Of a stretch of DNA of 64,000 nt, positions 1-10,376 are shown in pieces. Below the pieces are notes generated by a model that saw only the letters and a program-made list of their open reading frames with translations, did no database searches and was not told where the DNA came from. Source of the stretch: Thelonectria olida (lineage: Eukaryota; Ascomycota; Sordariomycetes; Hypocreales; Nectriaceae). Each line of letters starts with the position of its first letter. Within the stretch, counting starts at the first letter, position 1. The DNA lies in assembly GCA_020736575.1 (NCBI GenBank), contig JAGPYM010000060.1:62001-126000 (forward strand), written 5' to 3'. The translations under genes and the position numbers were made by a program.

Positions 1-625
1 TCAAAGCTGGTTTTGCCGCAACTCTTGGTCAATGACGAGAAGGAGGAAGCCAAAGCTTCCTCGTAGTTGAACTCGGAGCTTTGATCTACCTGCAGAAGCT
101 TGAGGTGGCAGTATGAGCATTTCTGCGAACTGTTCATCTTGTCCTCGCTCGGCCAGGAGCGCGTGAGGTCGTAACAAAACTTCTTCGTATCCCTGCAATG
201 CGTTAGTCTGTGATAATTCCCATGTATTTTTAGGGGAAGAGTAGGAAGACGCACGGGTCAACCAGGCAGAGCTGGTTGTACGTGTCCACAAAACTGTTGA
301 TGTTGTTTGTTGCTGCATAAGTTTCACCGTCAATGGTAATGCTGTTGCTTGATTTGGGGCAGGCCTTGTTGATCTCCTCTTGGAGCTGGACGAGGGAGGA
401 ATTGCATGATGATGTGCACAGCTCAGTCAAATCAGCAGCCGACAAGTCGACACTATCGGCCTCAAAGTCTCCAAGGAGCGAGCTGCACTTCAGAGTTTGA
501 TTCATGGATGTCTTGCACTCCTCGGTATACTCATCGATGTCATAGTCGTACTGAAGATCAGAGAATTGCTGAGCAGCAGCTACGCTCAGCAACGATGCGA
601 AAAGAGTGGTCAGGATAAACCTCAT
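1..625 (-). CDS. LysM-type secreted protein, N-terminal part (runs off the left edge)
   Basis: The start at 625 opens a clear signal peptide (MRFILTTLFASLLSVAAAQ) followed by a Cys-rich extracellular region. Exon 1 is 625..255. A 62-nt intron (254..193; donor GTGCGT, branch GACTAAC, acceptor GCAG) restores one frame into exon 2 (192..1), which stays open to the window edge and holds the FCYDLTRSW and CSYCHLK motifs. This Cys-rich N-terminal module is typical of fungal LysM proteins that sit head to head with subgroup C chitinases; the LysM repeats themselves would lie beyond the left edge and are not seen. The family binds chitin outside the cell, shielding hyphae or masking fragments. The divergent chitinase at 1625 supports this reading. 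The family call is inference from the N-terminal module plus context. Confidence 0.72.
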
Positions 626-1624
626 AATGAAAAATGAAAGATTGGTTTGCCATACAGTGTCTCACAGCCACGGTGATGGGGGCGTTATGTATTGGATTGG
701 ACTACATTGACCGTGTACTCTCAGTCTGGCTTGAAGCTTCAGAGTAGCCGACCGCCCCGTGGTATGGCTCAGGAGTCAGGATGAGTTGGTCGGGCCCTGA
801 TCCTCCAATGTTTCATGAGAGATTCGTCAAACGTAAGACTATTCTCTCCGAAACGGTTCATCTTCAACCAACAGCATAAGAATTATAAACCAACAGTTGC
901 CAACGCGTTTTCTTTTGCAGCGCGGTGAATGGATGTTACGTTACAATTTGCCTATATCGAATGGTGAGGGATCTGTTGGTTCACCCGTTCACTAACTGAG
1001 CGTGACACCTCGCCACAAAGAGCCCACAAAGCATGGAGCAGTCTTAATCTAACCGCGGGGCCTGCAGGACCCAGCAATTAATATGGCACTTGCATAACCA
1101 TTGGGACGGCCCGCTTCCCTGACTGTGTCCGCGGTCACAGGGCTTGGACCGTGTTGGGCGGTTGAGCGGACGGTTCCTTCACTTTGTTTTTTCGGGCGCG
1201 TTGGGACCGAAATACAGGATCTCCTGACTATCCAATTTGCTCGGTAAAAACGCATTTCCGGGTATGGGTTCGGAGGATGGATACAGCCTCCTAGAGCCAA
1301 CAGTCCCCCCTGGGGCTTGCACAAAGCTGAGCACCCTTACTTTCCGGGCGTCAGGTCGTGATGTTGGTCGAGAAGCGACGTGCACAATAGACTTTCACTA
1401 ACAGCCTATGAATACGGAGCCATGTTGTTGGCTCTCAGGATGTGATAACGACATGGACTGTAAAATGATTTTCATGTTTCAGAATTAGACGAGAGAAATG
1501 GCACTACTACCACGATAGACTCCCTATTACACGGTATCTACATATGTCGCCGTATGTCGCTATCTCATCATCCTAGCCAAGCTTCTCAACCCATTCATTC
1601 CTTATTCTAGACTGCACTCTAGCC
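626..1624. promoter_or_regulatory. Divergent intergenic region between LysM-type gene and chitinase
   Basis: About 1 kb of non-coding DNA separates the two starts, which point away from each other, so it must contain both promoters. No believable gene was found in it. A shared, possibly bidirectional, control region is inferred from the arrangement alone; no specific binding site is claimed. Confidence 0.5.
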
Positions 1625-4600
1625 ATGGCGGGCATACTCAGTCCCCAGGCACGTTATGGTGCTCTCGCCATTCTCTTATCATTCCTTTTGGCCTTTTCTT
1701 TCTTTCACACTTCCTCACAAGATGCGGGTCATCTGACCAAGCGAGTTGATTGGAGTGACCTTGGCTTCTCCCCACGAGAAACGGGTGGTCACCCAGCGGG
1801 TAATTGCTCTTTGTTTTCCCGAGCAGATGATGATCCCTACGCATGTAACAAGAAGAAGCCTTGCTCCAACGGTGCTTGCTGGTAAGTCCCTCATGCCCAT
1901 ACAGAGGAAAACGATTGCTGATTAGGCGAATAAGTGGCAAGAGTGGCGTCTGTGGTTACGGACCAGATTACTGCGGCAAAGGTTGCACTTCCAACTGCGA
2001 TGCAAAGGCTCAGTGTGGCAAGTATGCGGCCAAGGGAGAAACAAAGTGTCCTCTGAACGTCTGCTGCAGCGAGTATGTTTTGTCTTGAAGACCCCAATAG
2101 CATATCATCGATTCGCCATACGGCCCCGTTACTAACCCCAAAAACCTAGGTTCGGATTCTGTGGTACTACCTCGGAATTTTGTAACAGCAAATGTCAGAG
2201 CAACTGTGGCCAACCATCGGTCCCTTCTGGGAAAAGTGCCCATCCTGTCCGAGAGAAAGTCATCGCATACTACGAGGCTTGGTAAGGAACTTCTTTCCCG
2301 CAGGGGGGCATATGCCAATTCTTTGCCATTACTAACCTGTCCTAATAGGGCCGATCGCAGATCATGCAGACCGTTCTCGCCTTCACAGATCCCGACGAGT
2401 GCTCTCACTCACGTCAACTTTGCTTTCGCCTACATCGACCCGGACACGTTTGAGGTTACTACCATGGATTCCAAGACGCCAGCAGACCTCTTTCAGGAGG
2501 TCACGGCCATCAAATCCATGAAGTCTGGGCTTGGGGACCCCGTTGAGGTCTGGGTTGCAATTGGAGGCTGGACCTTCTCGAACAACGACACCGACACTCA
2601 GCCTCTGCTTGGCAAGATTGCCAAATCATCAGATAACCGCGAAAAGTTTGCTAAAAACTTGATTGCCTTCATGACCCTCTATGGATTCGATGGAGTTGAC
2701 CTTGATTGGTATGGTACCCTCACTCTATTACAGACTGATTATACTGTTAATACCTGTTTCATAGGGAGTACCCCGGTGCCCCAGACCGAGGGGGTAAAGA
2801 GGAGGACACGAAGAACTACGTCAAGCTCATCAGTTCTCTAAGCAAAGCCTTCAAGGCAAGCTCGCGAGGCGGCTACGGGTTGTCCTTTACTATCCCCTCT
2901 AGTTACTGGTACCTGCGCTGGTTTGACGTACCGGCCATGCTCGACGCTGGCGCTTCGTGGGTCAATCTGATGTCTTACGACTTACACGGTACGATGGTGC
3001 TTCCGTGACTTGACCTTCGAAAGATGACTAACCGTGAAAAAGGTGTATGGGACAAACACAACGCCATTGGAAGCATCGTTCAAGCTCACACCAATCTCAC
3101 CGAGATCAAGGAGAGCGTTGCTTTGCTGTGGCGAAACGATGTCCCTCCTGGCAAGGTCGTTCTCGGAACCGGCTTCTATGGACGATCGTTTGAGCTTGCC
3201 AAAAGCTCTTGCAACAAGCCTGGATGTACTTTCAGTGGTGCCGCCCGGAAAGGAAAATGTACCGCAGAGGCGGGCATTCTTGGCTACTTTGGTACGTGAA
3301 ATGATGCGAAGATATTCTTGTATTCAGACGAATAATGCGTAATCACAGAGATCCAGGATATCCTAAAGAACGAAAAGGTCAAGAAGGTTCACGATAAAGA
3401 AGCAGCTGTGAATTACATCACCTTCGACGACGACCAGTGGGTATCATACGACGACAACACCACGTTCAGTCAAAAGGTGAAATGGGCCGACTCGGTGGGA
3501 CTGGGTGGTCTCATGATCTGGGCTATTGACCTCGACGACGACGACTTCACTGCCCTCTCCGGTCTGGTCGGAAAGGAAGTGGGCGAATCTCTCAGCATTG
3601 ATAAGGGGGACACCGTGTCCAAACGGACGGGGGACAGCTGGTCTTCAGACAGCGGTAAGCCCATATAAGCAGCGTCTCTACTCGAACCGAAACGCTGACT
3701 TCTTCTCCAGGGCAGGACTGCTACGCAACTTCATGCGGCGACGACTGTAAGAGCAGTGAGTCTACACTGGAAGAGTATTCCTCAACTTGCGGCGGCGGCA
3801 AGAAGAAGAAGATCTGCTGTCCTCGCGCCCGCACTCCTCGAAGTTGTCAGTGGCGCGGCGGAGAGAGCGGTAGCGCCTGCCACGGTCAATGTCACGAGGC
3901 GGAGCTTTCAATCGTCCGTGACAAGCATGGGAGCTGTAAGTGAACGGCCCGAAACAAGCAGCAAAACACATTGCCAGATTCTCGGATTCTAACTATGTAT
4001 CCTGCAGTGACGTGCTCTTCCGGAAAGCAGGTCTATTGCTGCACCTCGGAACGATACCAAGAAGTTCTCGAGGGATGCAGCATGGGCAAATGCAGCGGCG
4101 ACTGCCCTGACGGCACGTACGAAGTGGCGAAGCAAAGCTGTGGAACCAACGGGAAGAAGAAGCCATGGTGCTGCAAGCTGGATCTTCAGAATTGCCATTG
4201 GGTTGGCAAGGGAAGCTGTGACGACAACAACTGCGAAAAGTAGGCATCATTACCCCCGTCTTTGCATCCCATCTGATCTAACAACTCTCTCAGCTCCGAC
4301 CTGCAGCTTTCACGAAGCAACAGAGGCGGCGGAAAGTGGGCTTGTGGCGTGACTGGTCGAAAGAAGAGTCTCTGTTGCAACGCTCCCAACGATATCGATC
4401 CTTACACCCCCGTCGACTTGAAATATCTATTTCCCGACCCCCCGGCCGCGGACGACACTATCAAGTTTGATCTGCAGGTTCTGGGGGGCTTTGGTGGCTC
4501 CGGTGCCGGATCGACCAAGGACACCTCTATCAAAGACCCGGCGTCTGGAGTCTTTGGCTTCGTGCTCATCGCTGGTCCAAAAGATTCCGTCTCCTCCATT

Positions 4601-7600
4601 GATAAGCGAGATGGCTCTCACGTCGAGGTTGTTGACTGCGCCTCCATCCAGTCATCGGAGCGTCAGACGACTCGCATCATCTGTACCAACGATGGAGCCG
4701 ACAGCAACTGTGATGACATGCTGGAGGGAGGCCTTGACGGCACTATCCTTCGTATGCCTGACGAGTGCGGACCGGGCACGTACGTTGTCGCTCACTCGTT
4801 GAGACGGTCGGACAACCAGACACTTCCCACCCACCTCTGTGAAAGGATGGCAGCCAGCAAGGAGGTGATGGACTTGGAATTCTCGTATGAGTTTCAGAAT
4901 GTCAAGCGCGGGACAGATGACATTTACTTTCGCGCGGACTACTCGTAAGTGGCCGTCGTTTCTCCTCTTCTGATCGGTTCATGCGGACATTGGCTAACAA
5001 GCGGCATCGTAGCAACATTGCCGGATACTGGGATACGATTGTTGACCAGCCTGGCATCACGGGCAAGCGATCCCGCTCCTTGCATCCTCGCAACATCGCT
5101 CAGCGAGATCTAGACAAACGTTTCTTCGCCGACGACAGTGCGGACTGGGCAAACAGTAGGTTGCTTCAAGAAAAAGGCTCCTTCAAGTCGCTGATCGCTA
5201 ATGGAAATCAACCTACAGGATTCGAGGAACTTCGCTCACGCAAATACTACACGGACTTCTCCGAGTCGGCCGAGTCAACCATCATCCACAGCAAGCTCGA
5301 CTGCGGTCATGGTGGCTGGCTGACAATTGAGAGTGCAGGCGAAGTCAGCGTCCAGGCCAAGTTCGGATACACCTTGATTGGAACTCTGAGCCCGTTCAGT
5401 ATCACACAGTCATATGGTTTCAATGACTTGAAGTATGAGCTGGACGTTGATGTTACCGTCAGTGGCAAGTCAGGCCTCGACACGGAATACATCTCAAGAC
5501 CAGAACGAAACACTCCGCAGACCGGTACCTTCTTCACTCATCCAGGTCTTCTGTCGTTTTCACCCAGCTTTGATATCGAGATTGGCCTCCAGGCTGATAA
5601 TGCCAGTTTCTCTGGGTGAGTGTAATGATATCCTTGCATCATCGACCCGAGGCTGACGCAAATGATAGCAATTTCACCGCACACCTCTTTGTCAAGTCCG
5701 ACCCCGACACCAATGACGGGTGGGTTCAGCACACATTCCCATCCACGGCCGGAATGGCAAGTGGCAAGGCCGTCGCTTCGAAGGCTCACTTCGACGGTCA
5801 TTTGAAGACTCACCAGGGAAAAGTCGGTCTCTCAGTCACCCCCATCTTCAAGACCTTGGTCCATATTAAGGACTTGAAGGATACTAGTTCCTGGAAGCGA
5901 GACGACGGGGACCTCGAGGCTCGCAGAATCATCGGCGATAGCATGTACAAGTTCCAAGTATACTCTCCCATGTCACTCAGCTGGGACGAATCGAATGTGG
6001 CTCTCCAGGTCGACGCGCTCCACTACTCCCTGTTGAGCACGGGACACTCATCCCTCAAGTCTTGGGGGTCAGACGAAACATCTGGCAAAGCCATGGGGTC
6101 AAGTCCTGGCCGTTTCGTGCTTCACAAGCAACTTGACGATGAGGACAGCTCTGCTCCAAAGTACAACAAGAAGACTGCTACTGACTCAAAGCTCTTTGAC
6201 GATCAAGCTCTGACCTGCACAGAAGAGGAAGACGATGACGATGAGAACAAACGCATCAGGAAATGCGACGCAGATCTATGCAAAAGCGGTGACTTGGTGT
6301 GTACCGATCCTTCGTCTAACCACCGACCTTCAGCCAGCAGCGAGAAGCGCCATGTCCATCTTCCAGCAAACGGGGGCCATCAAAGAAGGCAACACTCCCG
6401 CAAGAACCACGGGTTCCATGCCCTCAAGCATAAGTATATTGGCCGGAAGATTCAGTGAGTTTCGACCCAGTGTCCTTCTGTGCCCTGGTCCATATCGTAC
6501 GAGGACGTCCACTGACTAACAACCCATGATGTAGAACTTCACCACCCACACTCTTGTTCGAGCGCGAGCCAACAGGCGAGAGTAATAAGAAAGTATACGA
6601 AACAAATTGCAAGAAGAAAGAGACGGGGAATTCCAATTTGTTCAAATACATTGGTCTCGCCTATCCGAGCGTTGGTTCTTGGACGATAGATGAGACTCGG
6701 TATGATGAAGCCTGGAATGCCGTGGCTCCGGATTCTTGCGTTTCACGAAGTGTCAACAACAAACACGTCATCCCCCCGCGCGATGAGGTTGTATCAGGCG
6801 TGACCCCTGCGTATTGCAGTAGGTGGGCCCCTGAGATGTTTGGTCTTTGCGGTCGCTGACTTGACACCCACGCAGCTGAGCACATTGTGGAACGACAAAC
6901 GATGCAGTTGTTCCTCGAGGACGTGACGAATAACGTACTGGCGGACGGATCCGCGTCGGGCCTAGATCAGATTTACTGCGACTTTGTCAACCTTCTCAAC
7001 GACCCAATACTCGAAGACCCGCCCGATATCGCTGAGCTCGATCCCTACGACGTCAAGATTCCCATGCGGCGCATCATGTGGGCACATGGTACAGGGCAAA
7101 ATTATGAGCGATTTGTGTTTGTCGAAGCGAACATTAATTCAATGAAAGAAAATGGAAGATGACCACAAAGGGCATCTTCAGTTTTGACGAGTTTACTGAC
7201 TGGGCAATTCCTGTTAGTTCTGGGAACACAGCACCAGGCATCCAAAGATGCCGACTCTCACCAACGATGCCGTCTGTCTGAAGCACGTGCGTTACATTTT
7301 CAACGTATTCTCATACCTCGCGGACAGCACCATCAACAAATACATGACAGCCACCCTCAACGAGATTCGCACCGAGCTGAAGCGCGCCGACGACGCGTGG
7401 ATGAAGGGCCTCGACGTGGCAGACAAAGACAAACGACCTACCCGAGCGTCAACGGGCATAGTTACCTACTGGGACAAGTGGATCAGAAATCATTTCGAGG
7501 TGATGGTGTCCAAGGCAAAGGGTGCCGCTACTAAACAGCTTGGTGCTCTCGTGGTGTTCTGGGAAGCGGAACGACAGGCCGCGAAAGATGCCGAGGATAC

Positions 7601-7703
7601 CGTCCGAGAGGATTATGCCTTCAAAGTGTTGCAGGATGTCCGACTTTTGCAAGTCCAGTTCAACAACAACATCATTGCAGTGAAGGTGGATGATCTATGG
7701 TAG
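1625..7703 (+). CDS. Killer-toxin-type (subgroup C) GH18 chitinase, large multi-exon; 3' end disrupted
   Basis: Predicted secreted endochitinase of well over 1,500 residues. I traced exons 1625-1881, 1926-2072, 2150-2281, 2349-2708, 2765-2988, 3043-3291, 3349-3654, 3711-3935, 4008-4239, 4294-4944, 5013-5615, 5669-6454, 6535-6818 and 6876 to about 7150; every junction is GT-AG and keeps frame. An N-terminal hydrophobic segment is followed by two hevein-like chitin-binding stretches (about residues 80-165), then the GH18 barrel with catalytic DGVDLDWE at about 293-300, the Glu lying just across an intron. Four Cys-rich modules follow, then a long C-terminal region. A 63-nt in-frame segment (5157-5219) may be a further intron. 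Near 7150 the frame breaks, and the last block (7248-7703) is only reached through two frame changes with no usable intron. Subgroup C chitinases are thought to act in antagonism or wall remodelling. Confidence 0.88.
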
Positions 7704-7879
7704 ATACTTACTTAGTTGTGGTAAATTGTACATTTCTTGCTGTGTGATCAGACTTTTGCGGTGGCGTATCATGTTGTGGACACATTACTTCACGGCCAGA
7801 ATATCAATCATTTGCGTACCAAGCTTACAAATGAGATTGCGGATAAATAAAAGCAATAAAAATAATGCCCATGTCCTTC

Positions 7880-8875
7880 TCAGAAATTGCCAAAATTCTT
7901 CTCATATCGAGTCATTGGAAACATCCTGGTCGCACACCGATAAAACTTCAAAGACGAATAAACCAATCCAATTTTCCAGATCGGACACTGGTCTGCCCCA
8001 GTAACGTATGTTGTAACTCCATCCAGTTGATAGCTGCCGTGATAATCTGGGCATTCCTCATAGTCCCATTTGCGGTCGATGACCTTAACAGTAACATCTT
8101 GGAGCCTCTGCTCGTCCTCGCCTAATGCAGCGAACTCAACGTTAGACAGCTCGACAATCTTGGCCTCATCCAGGACAATGCAAAAGGCAAAGCGCGCAAC
8201 AGGACAGGGAGGCCTGTTCAGGACCAGCTCGTCCTTGGAGGGTCGAGGGTGGATTAAGGGGTACTCCTCTTCGTCAAGAGGCCAGAAATGTAGGTGGCCG
8301 ATATGGGCGTTGAATTCTTCCCGGACGCGGTCATCTGATGCGTTTTCAAGTACGTTCTTGTCCGTAACCACATCCAGCTTAAACCTCTTGAGTATCTCGA
8401 GCACATAGGCTTCAGAATGCTCATCAATATAGCGCAAAAAGAAACGGCGGACCGCTTCAGTGAGCGTCGATAAAGCCGCATCAAGCTTCTGAAGCGCTTC
8501 TTCGGTATAGGATGTGACCAAGACGCAAACACCCCAGGTCGGGTCGAACGGTTCCCCATTCTCAAAATCCACGTTGCCCTCCCATTCAATATCTCGAAGG
8601 AACCCCCGCATTTCATTGCACCATTGAAACTTGTTGCTCAGTCTGAAGAAAGCAGCCATTTCCTCCGTCGTTGCGGAGTCGTCGAATTCAGGTCCAGGTT
8701 GATAACCGATCCGGGCATCGATTTCTTTAATGGGACAGACCTTCTGGCGTATGTCTGGATCGGCCCCTGGGCCGACGGAGTGAACAGAGAACTGACGTGT
8801 GCGTGGTACGGGATGAGTCTCGAGAGAAGGGTCCCTTGGAGGGAGCCTTTCGGGGCAGGGACCGCGACCAGTCAT
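7880..8875 (-). CDS. Hypothetical protein, 331 residues, intronless
   Basis: A single uninterrupted frame starts at 8875 with a Pro/Arg-rich segment and continues into an acidic, apparently globular protein rich in Glu and Asp, with no signal peptide or membrane segment. I recognise no domain. It is convergent with the chitinase, 176 bp from its stop. Its coding character (no stops over 1 kb, mixed amino-acid use) supports a real gene. Function is unknown. Confidence 0.6.
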   Translation of the reverse strand: MTGRGPCPERLPPRDPSLETHPVPRTRQFSVHSVGPGADPDIRQKVCPIKEIDARIGYQPGPEFDDSATTEEMAAFFRLSNKFQWCNEMRGFLRDIEWEGNVDFENGEPFDPTWGVCVLVTSYTEEALQKLDAALSTLTEAVRRFFLRYIDEHSEAYVLEILKRFKLDVVTDKNVLENASDDRVREEFNAHIGHLHFWPLDEEEYPLIHPRPSKDELVLNRPPCPVARFAFCIVLDEAKIVELSNVEFAALGEDEQRLQDVTVKVIDRKWDYEECPDYHGSYQLDGVTTYVTGADQCPIWKIGLVYSSLKFYRCATRMFPMTRYEKNFGNF

Positions 8876-9020
8876 TGTTTTGGAACGATTGAATTATTGA
8901 ATGATTGAATGCAGGGTAGATCAGTGAAAAGTTTTAGAAAGGGCAGAGAAGGAGAGGCTGTTGGTTATGTACGTGAGTTGGGGCCCGACTGCATGTTGGT
9001 CGGGGGCTCGGGGCGATTGA

Positions 9021-9501
9021 TACACTGACGCCTGGGCGCAATTTTCGAACCAATTGGCGCCCGGGCGCGTTTTCTGACTAAGCCCTCAAAATGTGCCTTC
9101 CCATTGTGCTTCGGGTGGATCTCTGCCCAAGTTTCTTTCATTCAACCTCACACTCACTCTCACAAAGCTCCTTCCATTTGTGAAGGAAGTGCTGTGTAAT
9201 AGTTCGTTCCGTTAACGCTATCGAGATATCGTCCAGTCCTCCTCTGAGACTTATTCTCCAGAGGATTACCGTCTATCGTTCTGGCGAATCTGAATTATGG
9301 AGCGTCGGCTCTCTTTCGTGCAATTCAAACACGATAATATCTTTTGCTTCGTCTATTAGATGAATATTATTATAACAACATAGCACTTGGTGTCTGCTTG
9401 CCATTTCGTGTAAGGGACAAGCCCGGAAAAAAACTATCTATAGCTAATAAAAGGGCGTGTTTTAAAAGCTTAGTTAGAAAACGCGCCCGGGCGCCAGTGT
9501 A
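9021..9501. mobile_element. Short TIR element (MITE-like), TA-flanked
   Basis: The left end reads TACACTGACGCCTGGGCGC and the reverse complement of the right end reads TACACTGGCGCCCGGGCGC, so the two ends are imperfect terminal inverted repeats beginning CACTG next to TA on both sides. A second, better matching copy of the inverted repeat (GGCGCCCGGGCGCGTTTTCT) lies inside the left end at about 9055-9074, pairing with 9474-9496. No transposase is encoded in the roughly 480 bp. TA flanks and this size fit a non-autonomous Tc1/mariner-type element; the superfamily is inferred. Confidence 0.65.
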
Positions 9502-9539
9502 TTAGTTGCCGTGGCTCGGTGTTATATTATAAATGTAAA

Positions 9540-9985
9540 GGTAAGATAAGCAGCCCTATAATAAGTAAACTATATATAAGACACTTTTAAAATTGGGGCA
9601 AAGGCGCGAGATCTAGCTAGATTAATTTATAAAAGTCTATTTTAAAAGTTTTATTTTAATGTTAAGCTATAATTTAAAAGCAGCTAATTAGAAGTAAATT
9701 AAATATATAAAATAGTTTAATTTTTTTAATACTTTTATAAGTTTAAAAGTTATAATATAAAAAATTTTTACAATTTTTAATTTTTATTATTATATAAACT
9801 TTTAATATATTTTACTATCTAATTACTTTATTTTATTTTTATTAGTTTAAATGCTTTTAAATCTATTTTAAACTTTTATAAACTTTTCTTTTTTATTTAA
9901 CCTTTTTAGCCCCCCACTTTTTTAACCCTTATATTTATTTAACTTACTTTTTATTTTTAAAATTTCTTTTATTACTATATAAACC
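9540..9985. other. AT-rich island upstream of the recombinase
   Basis: The base composition drops to almost only A and T with many TTTTAAA/TTAATTT strings, then changes abruptly to GC-rich sequence at about 9986. It contains no gene. Such islands in ascomycetes usually mark repeats degraded by repeat-induced point mutation; no parent element is recognisable here. Confidence 0.6.
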
Positions 9986-10376
9986 GAGAAAGCGCTGCTG
10001 GGGCCGCCAAATCGGGTGGAAAGTGCCGCTGTTTTTAGAGGCGCTTGCAGTGCGGGGGAACTGCAGAGCAGCAAGAGAGCGAGAGGTACTATATACCTAT
10101 GTCCATGCCTACTACACGGACCACCTGCACATGCCGGGATCCTTTTTGGATCCTCCCAATTTTGGGATCAATTTCTGGACTCTCCATCAGTCCCACAAAC
10201 CGTGCCCTATTTCCCGCCGTCATGTTGGTATCGCGAGTCTTCGCAACCGCCGCCTGCCATAAAGGGCGGCAACGACCTCGCGCCCCTTTTCCCTTCCGTC
10301 CCCATCATCTCGTCAGCGCAAGACAACCTCCCCAAACCTCGCGAGCGTTGCTTCTCCGTCACCGAATTTTTCCCAA

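Noticed and set aside
9986..10376. Left boundary of a Starship element
   Set aside because: The sharp composition change is suggestive, but no direct repeat or terminal inverted repeat pair could be identified within the window.
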